Positions 12,991 to 26,200 of a stretch of 64,000 nucleotides of DNA are shown here, piece after piece. Made by a program: the position numbers and the translations under genes. Source of the DNA: Aquila chrysaetos chrysaetos (taxonomy: Eukaryota > Chordata > Aves > Accipitriformes > Accipitridae). Every line of letters begins with the position of its first letter. The first letter of the stretch is position 1. The notes under the pieces are model-generated. The model had not been told where the DNA came from, searched no databases, and worked only from the letters and a program-made list of their open reading frames with translations. The stretch spans positions 43,361,505 through 43,425,504 of the forward strand of contig NC_044009.1 in NCBI RefSeq assembly GCF_900496995.4, given 5' to 3'.

Positions 12991-15900
12991 AAGGGGCTAT
13001 CGGAGCCCTTGTGTTGGGGATGGAGATGGGGAGGAGGGGAGCCCCGGGAGGGTGGCGAGTTTGTTGGCTCTTCTCCAGACGGTAATCTTGACGTTTTGTT
13101 GTCACTTGAAAATTTTGAAATAGGAAGAAGTGCAGCAGCAGTGCTCATTTGTACCGACTCTCGCTGCCAGACTAGGGGCTTACCTAAACGTGCTTTTAAT
13201 GTGTATTTAATGTGTACACCGGTAGCTTGCCACCATCTTTAAGTGCTGCACACCTGCAGTTTTCACGTGCACGAGCCGATCACAGCGTATGTATTGCTTG
13301 CCCCTTCTCCCCCATCCCTGCCATGGCCTTCCTCCCCAGCCTCCCCTCCTCTTCTCCGGTCCCTGCCCGACTGGCATCTGGTCCATCCCTCTCCCGTCCC
13401 AGACAGGGATGTATTTTCTCCAGCGCTCTGTGCAAGAGCGCAAGCATGGTGGTGACCCTCCTGCAACCTGGTCCGGTAGCACATCCTGGAGCGGGGTGAT
13501 AACCTGCTCCGCACCCCAGAGGTTAACATCTGCCCCCAAATTGTGTGACGATCTCATTTCTGAGCAAAATCCAGCTGTGATTTCATTAAAGAGGCTCTTG
13601 CTCCTTGTGCTCAATATTTAATTTAACACAAGTGCGTGTGTGGAGTTCAGGGTGTTGATTAACCATGACTCCGAGATAGAGGGAAATTACTAATATGGGA
13701 AAGTGCAGTCAGTATTTCATGGCGAAGAGTAATTGAGCTAACAGTTGACATATGGAGTTGTGTGGGCAAACTAATTAAATTTTACATCTTCCCAAGCATT
13801 TGTGAGTTTTATAAGCATTTGATTTATATATTAATTAAACCTCAGAGTGAAATAAAGAGGACATAACTATTTATACTGCAAATGTGTCCATCAAGAGGAA
13901 GGGCTCTAATGTATTTTCAAGCAGATACCAAAGTACCTCTGTGAGTCCCCAGCTCAGCTTGGTGGTGGCAGAGCAGGTCGGGACCATGTCCCAGGCCACG
14001 AGGCTGGTCCTGCATGGGCACAGGGTGCTGAGCACCCAGCTCAGCACGCTGCTGGACATCCCTTCGTCTCCTACAGTGCCTATTCCTCCTCCTCACCATC
14101 AGGAACGAGCTCTGTGCTGCCCAGCGGGTTGGTATCTCCCTGGTGGGCTGCAGAGCCCAAGTTTCCCACTGCTCTGGGTGCTTTGCAAATAACTAGTGAG
14201 ACAGCTAGTACGTGATTTAAATATTTATCTGACCCATTAGCAAGGCACTAGAGGTGTCCTGGGATGACCTTGCTGAGGATTTCTGGAGTTGTCTTACTCG
14301 CCTGATTTCATCTCTAAAGGGAACTTGCATTGTGTATATTTGCAAGCTGGACAGAGCATTTATGGTGGTCAGCATTGTTTTCAGCCTGGTCGATGCTCTA
14401 ATGGAAGGGAATTCCTGGAGTTATGGGATCAGTCCTGCTCCTCGGGGTTTGCACCATGGGATCTCAGGTGAGGGGCCATTTCTGCAGCTGGGAGAAGGTG
14501 GTATTTGGGTCCAGTGACAGTGACATGTCCCAAAATGCCCAGCCCTGGCCCTGATTTTTCCTTTAGGCTGCCGGTGCGCTTCCCACCGCTGACACATCTC
14601 CCTGGAGGTCAGAGTACATCTCGTGGGTCTGTTTGGGTGAGCCAGCAGCCAGTGCTGGGCTGCTGTCAGGACGGCCCTGGGAGGTGCAGGGCTGGCTGGG
14701 GGTTTCTGGCTGCTCTGGGATGAGTTGGGAGCCTTTTTGGAGCAGAAGCACTGAGTTTCGTTCCAGGGCTGAGTGCTCAGGCTGCTCCTGCCCGGGGCAG
14801 TGTGGCTTACTGCTCCAGCAAGTGTCCCTGCTGCTCGCTGGGGCTGTTCCTGCCAAGTCACCAAACTGCCCCTTACTGCCCTGTACAGTTTATTCCCAGT
14901 GGTTATGATGCCTGTGAAACCCTCTGATTCCAAAATTAAAAAAAAAAAAAGAGAAATATTTCTGTTCTGCTCTGCAGCGATGCCTCCCAGCAGCAGAGGC
15001 GATGGGGCCGTGCCATAGCACTCACATCTGTTTCTATATCCTGGCTCTGGCATCCTGATGATGCTAAAAAATGAATCTACCCTTTATGTTCCTTATTATT
15101 GATGGGTTATTTTTGCCTCTTTTGAATGGAGAAACAGGAGCTGTTTATGTCAGCAGTGACACAGGATTCAGAAGACATTACATTTTGGTAGGGGAGTGGA
15201 ATTACGGCTAAGACATGGGTATTAAAAGTCCCTTAAATTTAGTAAACTATTCATAACAGGTACACAGCTGATATTCAAATCTATCAATACTATGAAATAG
15301 ATGGTAGCTATATTTTAAGAGTCATTCTGTGTGCCACCTCACCATCCCACCTACACTCCGGGGACTCCATCAATCTTGTGGTGGCCAATGATTCCTGTTC
15401 GCAGTGTCAGTGATTAATATCGTGACCCACTGGAAAGAAAGGATTACAAAAGCTTAGTGTTTGTGTGCAGCGTAAGTTAGAGGTTGTGGGAGCAGGAGCT
15501 ACCAGGACCAGGTTGGAATTAAACTGGGAGGGAAAAGAGGGGCTGGTGCTTAATGTCAACTGCTTTTAAGATTTGGTGCTTTGCAGAGCGTCCTTCCCAG
15601 AAACCTTGGGGGAGGCAAGATGCGTACGGCACATATGCTCCATGTCATATGGTACAGGGGGAAATCATGGTGCCTCCTGCAATATTGCATGTTGAACTGG
15701 TCCCTCAGCTCATCGTATACGCAACTGATCTCTCAAACTCTGCAAAAATGCAGTCCACTGCTGAATATTTCCTGAGGGCTCTGCCCCAGCTCTGAAGAAG
15801 AATTCACTATGTGAGAGGCAAACACCTACTGAAGCCCGTGCCCATCCACCTGGACGTGACTGAGAGGTATTCGTCGTGCAGGGACAACCTTATAGGAAAT

Positions 15901-17900
15901 CAAAGCTACCTGGGAGCTCTCTGTGTGGGCTCCGAAACTCAGCTTTTGCTGCACGTACATGCTTGTGTTTGGAGGAGACAGGGGCTAATCCACCACCAGT
16001 GATTAAGCATCCGTAATTAAACGGTTGACAGCATCTGTAGCAGGAGTCAGGGTATTGACGATCCCTGGAAAACCTTGGGAAAAGCATGCTTTCAGTAAGG
16101 ATAATGTCACCCGTGGTCAAACAGACCAGCATCACTTTACCACACGGGATCTCAAGAACATTCAGCAAGAAACGCAGCAACACCTTTTCCCCCCAGTTCA
16201 CCCTGACTATTAATACACCCAGGAACAACTCACGTCTCTCTACACAGCATTACATTTCATTGGCATTTTCGTTATAACGTTAGAGTACAGTATGCCATCA
16301 ATTTGTGCATTCCTCGTCTACAAATCAATGTAGCTAATACAATGCGCGGCATCTCGCGTTCGGTGGGCTCTCGCTGTTTTGCTGGTGGTGCCAATACATT
16401 AAACCTAGGAATGCAACCAGCACAATGAATTTTAATTTCATGTAATAACGGGACCTGCAGATCTCCTTTCTGCACGGTATTCAACCGGAGTGTTAGAATA
16501 GGGTGCTTTGGAAACAACCGCGCGCTGTGTGATGGAGAGGCGGAGCTGGCAGATCACCTTGAAGCAGATCTAATTTGATGCTGCTGGAGTATCAGAAATC
16601 ATCCTAAATGGTCCTGTAGTCGATGGGGGCTTTTGCGTAATGTCACAGGTGGAATCAATAACGAACCTGGGGGACTAAAAAGATGAAGCAATGTAAAATC
16701 TAAGCAGCCTCTGTCCTCTGCTGCCACTGATTTTGAACGGGCATATGCAAGGCTGCTCTTGGATGTCCTCCGTAAGTGCTGTTTGTCCTGCCGGAGCAGG
16801 TACCCGGGCCGGGCTGCCGCCGGTGCCAGGGCCAGGGCTCTGCAGGAGGTGGGGATGTCCGTCCTGGGACGGCTCCGCTCCTCAGCATCCCTCAGCCCCC
16901 GGTGACGTTGCTTGCCTTTCCCTGCACAGTCCCTCTGCCCCTAGCTGGTTTCAGAGAAACGGGGACTGGAAGAGATCCATTGCTCCAAAATAACATATAA
17001 ATACGAAGCGAAGGTCAAGGCTTCCTACAGAGTAATTTTGCCCACAGCAGCAGAAAACGTAAGGGACGAAAGACTCGTGTTGACGAAGCCACTGATCAGC
17101 TCCAGGTAGCGTGGCCATGGCCTCGGGCAACCTTCTGGTTTCTGTTTCCTCTGGTTTTTGCAAACCGGCCTGTCAGACCTCACTTACCGAGAAGACCCAT
17201 ATACAATTTTCAAGATGCCTTTAGCTGTCCCCTATTCTTCCTCCATCCTAATGCGAAATCTGTCATTGCACTCGCCTTTCCACCTGGATCGTATATGAGC
17301 TCCAGATTGCTATTGATAGGCTGGGTAGCCACAACAATCTTTAGGAAATTTGTGATCTGGTCCTGGCATATTTGACAGATAACACTCGAAATACAAATGT
17401 CAAAACGCATTTAGGTTTTTTCCCTTTTCTAACTCGCCCTGAAGAAAATGCAAACGCTTTTTGACAGAATCAGTTCAGGAGCCTCCTCTAAGCTAGGCCC
17501 TGAGTGTTAGGAGAATCTGCCTCTTAAAGCCATATAGATCCATTGCTGTTGTATAAAAAAATACTCTTTACCCTGAGGCAGAATTACTTAAGAAAATCCT
17601 GACATGACTAGACACCACTCTCTTCTGAGAAAAAAGTAAGTATACTATTAAAGAATAACTGAGATGCTGCATAAACTGGCAGTATTTAAATGACTTGATA
17701 TCGCAGTTCTGAAACATCAGTTTGGCATGTGGGCACAAGGAAGGACTTGAATATTTTCTGGGTACCGCTGTGCGGCTATGCTGTAGCCTGAATACGTTCT
17801 GCTGCAAGCACTTGCAGGTGCTGCGACTTCCCTCGACCAGCTGACACAGGGTATATTTAGGCTCTGGGTTGGTAATGTTCATAAACACAGGTTTGAACAA
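12991..17900. other. Intergenic; no gene recognised
   Basis: No protein family or RNA gene was recognised. Short A runs occur near 14938. AT-rich sections with many TAATTA-type motifs (13.62-13.87 kb and around 16.2-16.5 kb) resemble the composition of vertebrate conserved noncoding elements, but conservation cannot be judged from one sequence. Confidence 0.5.
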
Positions 17901-17956
17901 TTGATAACAATTAACAACTAAATTGATAACAATTAACAACTAAATTGATAACAATT
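17901..17956. repeat. 22-bp tandem repeat, about 2.5 copies
   Basis: The unit TTGATAACAATTAACAACTA plus AA occurs exactly at 17901-17922 and 17923-17944 and is followed by a partial third copy to 17956. The sequence is AT-rich and contains the TTGATAACAATT motif three times. Confidence 0.95.
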
Positions 17957-20900
17957 TAAGCATGTGCTTTAGCATGCAAGAAGTCCTTTTGCCTTAAATC
18001 AGTATAATGATGTCAGTTAAATGATTATCTTACACGTAGTGCCTAAGAGCCTGGCCCCACCATTCTGTTTGATGATATACAAATTAAAAGCCAGGGTCTG
18101 CCCCCAGAAGTGCATAGGGTGAGTGTGAGCGGAATAGGTTACACACACGTCTGCACTAGTCAGCAATAAATAATTATGCATATTTAATTTTATTAAGTCA
18201 ATAGATTTAAGCATAGCCTTAAACATTGAGCCCCATCAGGGCCTTAATTAAGAGTGTTACTGAACTGTAGGGCCTGCCAGGAGTGGTAAGCTGAGAATTT
18301 TTTATGTAAATATCATCAGGTTCAAACTTAAATCAGAATATTTTTGAAGTCAAGATAGTGTGTTAAATGATACTCCACGCATGTATATGATTATATATCA
18401 ATAGTGTAGAACCCTTCAGACTTCAGCCCTTAACCATACCAGGCAGAAAGGCTAAGCCTATAGCAGGTGGATAACCACAGCCCTTGCTGGCTTATGTAGG
18501 TTTTGGGGGGCAGCATGAATATTTTGTATTAGATCAGATCTTGGATCCAACCAGCTTTGATAGCTCTTGGGAATACGTGTGATTAGCCAGCCCAGCCACA
18601 ATATGTCACCAGCACTCCACACAAGCGGCTCTGCTACTGCCGGAGAACGGGACCTCTGTGCTGGGGAAGAGGGAAAGCATCACATCCCGTGGCCAGGAGG
18701 GGGAAAAAGAGGATCAAAGCACAGGGAAGAGACTTGATGGGAAGATGATAAGGGAGGAAATGGAGATTCCTGGAAAAATGTTCGCAGAGCAGGTGAGCTT
18801 AGTGGCAGGTCAGGCGGGAGCTGCCCCGCTTGCTCATGGAACTGTGTGGGCGTGAGGAGAGGAGCCATCCTGGTCCCCGGGGTGCCCTGGCACCCCAGCG
18901 CTGGGCTTTGCAGGCTGCAACTTAAAAGCACTCATTTCGTCATCTTTGCTTTCCATTTTAAAGGATTGTTTCCCCTCCTGATCGTATTAAGCCTCACCTG
19001 CTCAGAACTGAAACCACTCAGTACACTGGTGGATTCCCCTTCCCAGTGCTAGATCAAGCAGTGGGGATGGCAGAGTCCAGTGCACGTGCCTCCTGTATTG
19101 CAGAGCAGATGCTGCACCTGAGAATGGGCTGAGCTCCTGTGGGTCTTTTCCTCTGAGGTCCAGGGGTCCCCAATATCTATGGAAACCACCTGGCCAGGTG
19201 GCTGGATGCGGATTTAGCTGACTCCTCTCCTCTCCTCTCCTCTCCTCTCGCTGCAGGGAGGGTGGTTGAAAGCTGTGCTCAGCACCAAGCAGTAGGTATT
19301 TACCAACAGAAGTGCTTTGTCAGAAATAAAATGCATGGAAATAACGGAGCCTCGGCAGCTACACGCAAGGGTAAAGAAAACACATCCCAGTGCAATGAGC
19401 AGGGAGCCCTGACAGAGCACGACCTTTGTCGGGGGCTAGTAATCATTCCTGGCAGAGTTTACTTGTGAGGATTAGGAAAAGTGGGCAGCCCATTAACCTG
19501 CGCCATCCGGGATCCCCATGGCTGAGCATCATGAGCACAGAGCAGCTGAAACAGCCCTTATGGCTCTTGGCTGCCCGTGCCAGGTCTCGCAGCACTGATG
19601 GGGATCAGGGGATTCACTCGCGGTCCTGATGGGTTTGGAAGGGAAGGGACATGACGCAGCCCTTTCCAGCCCTATAACGTAGCTGCCTCCTTCCCTCTGC
19701 GGCGCTGGCAGAGTCACCGGGTCACGTCGCTGCTTGGCCAAGCGGCAGGGGAGTCGGTCAGTCCTTCTGCAGACGTCTAGAGCTTTGGGGAGCCCAGCTC
19801 TGCGGGTTTGCATGACCACATTGTACCTGCTGGTACCATTGGAAACACAGCTGGGATGATTAGCAGGCATTTTGGGGGATTTAAGCAAGCATAACATACT
19901 GAGAAACAGAAAAGAGGATGCATCACTTTGTGTATTTACTGTCTTGGTGCTATTGGGTTAGAGGGAGAGATCTGTAATTCCCAATTTATAGGATAATATA
20001 CAGTTGACCTATAGATGTGCATCAGTTTGTTCAAAATATGCCATTTTGTGCCTTTATATGGGGAGCAAAGCTGAGGGAAGGGACGAGGAAACCTCTGCCG
20101 TTTCTGGCAGAGACTTAAAAGCTTAAATGAGCTTGCCTGGCACTATACAGATTTGGGGACGCTGAGGAAATTGAGTGTGATTTGGTGAGAGGTGTGACGT
20201 CAAAGTACAGCACTCAGCTGGTGTGATGCCAGGGGTGTCGCGCTGGGCAGTGAGGACCCTGGGAGCCCACCCCAGGAGGGCAAACCCCAAGAGACCCAGC
20301 AGCGAGCCTGTGCGTGGGCTGGGGTCTGTCTCTAGCTGGAGGTGAAGGCTTGGCCAGCCAAATTTATCATGCAAAGTAGCCCGAGATGTGTAAAGAGGTG
20401 TTCTGGCTCTATTTTTGTACAAAACTCTTTTTCTTTAATATGAGCTACTAAATAAAATTATTTACTGACTAACGAAGTGGTAAACACAGTAAATAAAAAC
20501 AGAGGGGCTATTCATGCTGTCTGATTTCAGGTGCCTGAATTAAAGGCTTAGTTACTAAGTGTCTCTAGAGATGATGGAGAGAGATGTTCTCCCAGAGCAC
20601 AGCAGTGATGTGGGTGCTCTGAGTTATCCTTCTTGTCCCCCTGACGCTGCAGAGACTCTGGTTGCATGTGATCCCTGGAAGGAAGAAAGTCACTTCCTTG
20701 ATGCGCAGGTGGATGCCCTGGTTTTGCAGTTTCCAAACTATTTTTAGCTGTGTGCGCTCATCCTGATACCCAGCCCTCCAGGCTGCCCGCGCTGTGTCGG
20801 GCTTGGTTGGTGCGAGCATGCCGGGGCGTCTGAGACGGGCTTGGGAGGCTCCACACTGCCAGCGTAAGGACATCAGCCCAGGAGCGAAGCCGGCTTCTGA

Positions 20901-22067
20901 TTCATGCTGCTGGAGAAGTAAAACCAGAGCTTTATGCAATGGTTTGTGCAGCATGTCTGGGCCAATTAACTTGGAAAAGGATTACTGGTGTGACACTGGG
21001 ATGCAGCTGTGACACGTTCAACCTCTGATGGCCACTGCAGAAGGTAGTGCTGGTGCTAATATGCAAAGCATCCCAAGTTGTCGGTGAATTAATAAAATCA
21101 GGATGAGGAACTCTGTACCGGTGATTAAAAGATTTAAGTCAGCATTGATTTAAGGCCAACATCTCTTATGGGAAATGGGGAGAAGGAGAGGAGGATTTGG
21201 GGCCAGGGTCCCTGCGGTGGTGCTTGGGATGTGGGCTGGGAACAGCCGCGGTGCAGGAGGCATGGCTCCCCGGGGGGTTTATAAGGAGACCCTGGAGGAT
21301 ATTGCTGTGCTAAAGCAAAGCGCGAGATGGATTGCACAGATGAAGTACAGGCAATGACAAATTCGAAGCGCTTTGTTTCTCTTTTTGTATCTGTGTCGAG
21401 GGCAGGTTGTGCAGCTTGGCTTCTGCTGCAGAGCTGTTGCTCCAAGGGAGCTTCACGTGGCTCTGCGTACAGGCCGAGTGACGTGCGACCGGTGCCACTG
21501 ACAGCCTTCGGACACGTCACGGTCTCCTGAGCAGCGATACAGGGGCTTTGCTTTCTTAAAACAACGTTCAAGTCCAGGAGAAGTTCTCCAGTGCCGGCTC
21601 GACGGCGGGATTTTGTCTTTCTCTGGCACCTTGCAACCACCGCTGTTGATTTGTGCTTACCCGTCCCCAGCTCCCTCCGGTCTGCAGCAGCCTTTTGTGT
21701 GCCCTGTGCCCCTCAGTCACTTCGCTGACAACCAGTGGGCCAGGAGGCCAAAATACGGAGGCTTTGGACCATACAACCTCCTTTCCTTTCCTCCTCAGGG
21801 TCCTCCTGTCGGCTGAGTCCCAGCTCTGTCTCCTGTGTCTGCCTGGCCGTGGGGCTGAGCTCACGAAACTAAAGTGGCCAGTGAAGTGTCCTGTCACTGC
21901 AGCAGCATTTTTTTTTTTTTCTAATTATTTTATCTCAACCTCTTATTTTTTTATTGTTGCAAGAGATTTGCAAAGAGAGTGGCTATCTAAATGATCAGGA
22001 ACTTAAACCTTCAGATATTTCTTTTAAAATACTGCCTTGGAAATAAATACTCTCAAGTTTGGGGGGG
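17957..22067. other. Intergenic; no gene recognised
   Basis: Ordinary noncoding sequence, AT-rich to about 18.55 kb and more GC-balanced afterwards. Apart from the CTCTC microsatellite at about 19.2 kb, I saw no repeat, exon or RNA structure I could support. Confidence 0.5.
19222..19249. repeat. (CTCTC)n pentanucleotide microsatellite
   Basis: About five copies of the pyrimidine pentamer CTCTC/TCTCC end at CTCGCTGCAG. It is a short version of the homopyrimidine type seen at 28.2 kb. Confidence 0.9.
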
Positions 22068-23200
22068 TGTGGTGGGTTGACCCTGGGTGGACCCCAGGTG
22101 CCCACCAAAGCCGTATCTATCCTCAGCTGGACAGGGGAGAGAAAATATAACAAAGGGCTTGTGGGTGGAGATAAGGACAGGAGAGATCACTCACCAATTA
22201 CTGTCATGGGCAAAACAGACTCAACTTGGGGAAAATTAACTCAATTTATTACCAATCAACCAGAGTGGAGTAATGAGAAATAAAACCAAATCTCAGAACA
22301 CCTTCCCTCCACCCCTCCCTTCTTCCCGGGCACAACTTCACTCCTGGATTCTCTAGCTCCTCCCCACCAGCAGCGCAGGGGGACGGGGAATGGGGTTTAC
22401 GGTCAGTTCATCACACGTTATTTCTGCTGCTTCATCCTCCTCAGGGGCAGGACTCCTCACACTCTTCCCCTGCTCCAGCGTGGGGTCCCTCCCACGGGAG
22501 ACAGTCCTCCATGAACTTCTCCAACGTGGGTCCTTCCCCCGGGCTGCAGTTCTTCACGAACTGCTCCAGCGTGGGTCCCTCCACTGGGCTGCAGTCCTTC
22601 AGGCACAGACTGCTCCAGCGTGGGTCCCCCATGGGGTCACAAGTCCTGCCAGCAAACCTGCTCCAGCGTGGGCTCCTCTCTCCACAGATCCGCAGGTCCT
22701 GCCAGGAACCTGCTCCAGCACGGGGTTCCCACGGGGTCACAGCCTCCTTTGGGCATCCCCCTGCTCCGGCATGGGGTCCTCTCTCCCCGGGCTGCAGGTG
22801 GAGATCTGCTCCACCGTGGACCTCCCCGGGCTGCAGGGGGACAGCCTGCCTCACCATGGTCTTCCCCACGGGCTGCAGGGGAATCTCTGCTCCGGCGCCT
22901 GGAGCACCTCCTCCCCTCCTTCTGCACTGACCTGGGGGTCTGCAGGGCTGGTTCTCTTACGTGTTCTCACTCCTTTCTCCGGCTGCACTTTCCGTCCATC
23001 CCAGCAACTTTTTTTCCTTCTTAAATATGTTATCACAGAGGCGTTACCACTAGCACTGATGGGCTCAGCCTTGGCCGGCAGCTGGTCCGGCTGGTATTGG
23101 TTCTGTTGGACACAGGGGAAGCTTCCATCAGCTTCTTACAGAATCCACCCCTGTAACACCCCCCCCGCTACCAAAAACCTTGCCACACAAAGCCAATACA
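22068..23200 (+). mobile_element. Solo LTR of an avian endogenous retrovirus, with 5-bp target-site duplication
   Basis: The element begins TGTGGTGGGTTGACCC and ends GCCAATACA, giving the TG...CA termini of an LTR. Both flanks carry GGGGG (22063-22067 and 23201-23205), a 5-bp target-site duplication, although the left copy lies in a longer G run. A poly(A) signal AATAAA is at 22279-22284. The middle (about 22460-22880) holds diverged repeats of a CTGCTCCAGCGTGGGTCC type, a feature I associate with this common bird LTR group. No internal gag, pol or env sequence is present, so it arose by LTR-LTR recombination. ERVL class is likely from the 5-bp duplication but not certain. Confidence 0.85.
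22465..22880. repeat. Internal diverged tandem repeats of the solo LTR
   Basis: Phrases of the form CTGCTCCAGCGTGGG(T/C)TCC and GGGCTGCAG recur about every 45-70 bp. Their GC richness keeps reading frames open on both strands across the LTR, but no protein family is encoded. Confidence 0.75.
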
Positions 23201-23205
23201 GGGGG

Positions 23206-26200
23206 TTTTTAATTTTTTCCCATTTCTCCATCATTAGGTAGGGTGATTGATTAAAGCTCTTTCTCCCTTTGATGCTGAGAGGCCTAAACCAAGATTTGTC
23301 AAGCACGTACATCACCCTGCCTGCAGAACTGTAACTGGATTTCACCCATCATACCTTTGCCACCCCAAACCCACAAGCAATACACATGGAAGAACTAAAC
23401 ACTGAGGTTTTGCCCCTTCATATTACAGTACCTACCAGTGGGACCACAGCACAGCCCGGTAGCCAGGATGCTCACGGAGCGGGAGCCGGATAACCCAACA
23501 GCAGCAAATTGCAGCAGGGCGCAAAGCAGAGCCTGGAGGTTGGAAGGAGCCAAAGGCACCGGTTACAGCCCTCTGGGAGCTGCCGCTGGCAGCGCGGTGA
23601 TGTCCTGCGCTTTGTTATTCTTCTGGCTGTGCTGAATTGCTCCTCATTTGTGCCCTCCGGTGCGATTACAGCTGCTGGTGCAAGCCCTGCTGCCGCTGTG
23701 CTTAGGTGCTGCGTTGATACTTTTTCCCCTCGAGTTCCTTGGGAAACTCCACACTGAGTCGGGAGAGGGGTTTGGCTTGTTATTTTTGGGAGACGGCTTC
23801 ATCAGTACTGGCACCGGGAGCCCCGGCAGGCGGAGGCAGGACACGTGCCTTGCCGTGGAGGCTGAAGTGGGCTAGATAATTCATGCATGGGTGAATAAGA
23901 GAATACGAAGGTACAATATATATTCATACAATATACATGCATATACAATAGGAATGTGAGGAGGGGTCAGGGAGTCAGGTCCTGCCAGGTGCTGTAAAGC
24001 CTTTATCCAAAGTGCCACCTGCCTGTCCCCTCGCTGGAGTCACTGAGTGACGGGATTTGGTGTTTGCAGGGTCACGGCCCCTGCCTTAACCGGGGCAGGC
24101 CCCCTGCCTTGGCTTTACGTGTCCTGTAAAACACTGCCTAAGTCTGAAACTGTGTATACTGAATAACAAGGACGGTACTGAAACCAGCCAAGAGGTCTCC
24201 ATGGACCCCACCGGGCTGTCAGCAAACGAGCAAGACATCAGATGAACCTGGGAGCAAAGCAGCTGGGACAAGATGGACTTGACATGAGGCTCTGATCCCC
24301 ATCCTTGAAATAGCTGAACTTCATTTTTACACCGTGTACTACACAACCCCTCTGACAGGTCAATGAGGAAAGCCCACTATATCCTTTCAGCACCTTTCTT
24401 CTACATATTTTGCTGTTAATGGGGGTGGGAATTGAGGTGGGATTTCGTGGTGGCTCTGCAGGGCTCAGCGATGGTGCTTCTGCAGCAAGAAGCCCCCTCC
24501 GTCCCTGCGCAGGGCTGTACCACCGCGCCAGCTGCGATGTGCAAGCCATTAAAACTGCTCAGGAACGCAGACGGATTGCTTATTACATTTTCCACCCTCT
24601 TCTTTTCCATTTTTATAACTGTTAAGCAGGCAAACGCAGCTTTTGCAGAAGCCCTAGCTGGGAGTTTGTAAAAGCTATCCTGCCCACCCATCTGTCTAAA
24701 TGTGTTTGTAGTGAAATGCCGGCAGTGTTGGCAAACTCGGAGGATGGGAATCCTCCAGGCATCTCCCCTAAATGACAATTTCAAAGGCAGACCTACATAT
24801 GTACCACATCAGATACCGTTTAGAGAGCATGCGTAAGATCCTGGTTAAAAGAATCACATTTGCTAATATTTTCCCTCTATTTATTCTGGGTCGATGTGCG
24901 TTATAGCAGAGGCAGAGATGACCGTGCTGCACAGTTTGATGAGATAACAGCAAAGGGAAAACAGATGAGTTCAGAGAGACAGGAGATGCTGAAGCGGTTT
25001 TGTAGCACAAGGTAGGATTTGCAGGGCATCATTCAAAACAATTGTGAAAAGTATAACTGAAATGATGGAAGCAGAACAAATCTGAAGATCCTTTTTTTGT
25101 GGCAAAACATTACTTTCAGCTAACATTGATTTGATTTGAAAGAGAGTTTCGGTGAAGTGAAGAATAAATGAAATATGAACATTGTTTCAGATTTCTCTGT
25201 GCTACAGAATGATGTAGAAATTAGTCCTTATCCTGTTATAAGTAATGCAGACTGTGATGTCTGCAGTTAAGATTTCTAAACAATTTTCATGATAAGATTA
25301 TGGTTTTCATTTGATTATAACTTTATCAAACATTAGCTCTTTTCACAGAAGTTTTTCAGCTTGTGGCTGGTACATACACATGGTCATATTATATTTGCTT
25401 GTATGTAGCAATGCAAATTTTCAGCTAACAGAATGCAGTTATTCTTGGGAATAAATTTAGAGAAAAGCAGGTGATTTATCTATATTATAGAAATGGCTAC
25501 GGACTTTTTGCCTAGAAGAAACTCCATGCTTTGGAGTGGAAACTCCAAGTTTGACAGCAGAGATGCTTTCCAGGCTGTATCACCCCTTTTTAAAATCCCA
25601 GCCTGGGTGAAGTGATAAGCCTGAAAAAATCTCAGTTCGCATGTGCATAGCAGAGAGACGGGGGGCCCAGAAGCTCCTTTCCCGAGGGATTCTGCCAGCG
25701 TCCAGCACAGCCCCGGAGGGAGATGGGAGAGACCTTTACTGCCCAGGCTTTCCCCCTCCCTGCCCATCCCACTGGGATGCCAGGCACAGCCTGGGGACTG
25801 TCTCCCGGAGCTCTCTGTGCTCCCGGGGTGGATGCGGGAGGGATGGACCGTGGTGGGATGCTGCCGTAGGGAGGTGTGTGGAGCGGAGGGGTGAAAGCGT
25901 TCAATGGGAGCTGGGGGTTGGATTTGGTGTAGGGGACAGACCTCAGTGGATTTGGACACAGTGGGGAGAGGTGTGGAGCCTGAAGAGCTGGGATGGGAAT
26001 TGGGGTATGAGAGAACCGAGGTGGAGGTGGAGCAGAGGATGGAGAAGGGAGGACAGGAGTGAGACGCAGCTCAGGTGGGGAAAATGGCACCAGATGGGGG
26101 GCAACAACAACGAAAGCAGAAGCGGTGCTGGAGAGGGTGGAGGAGATGGTCCAAAAGCCTGGTAGAGAATGCTCCTCCAAAATCTGGGGCTGACCCTGAT

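Noticed and set aside
22390..23241. A 283-codon frame inside the solo LTR
   Set aside because: It is translated LTR repeat sequence with no gag, pol or env similarity and runs beyond the LTR end.
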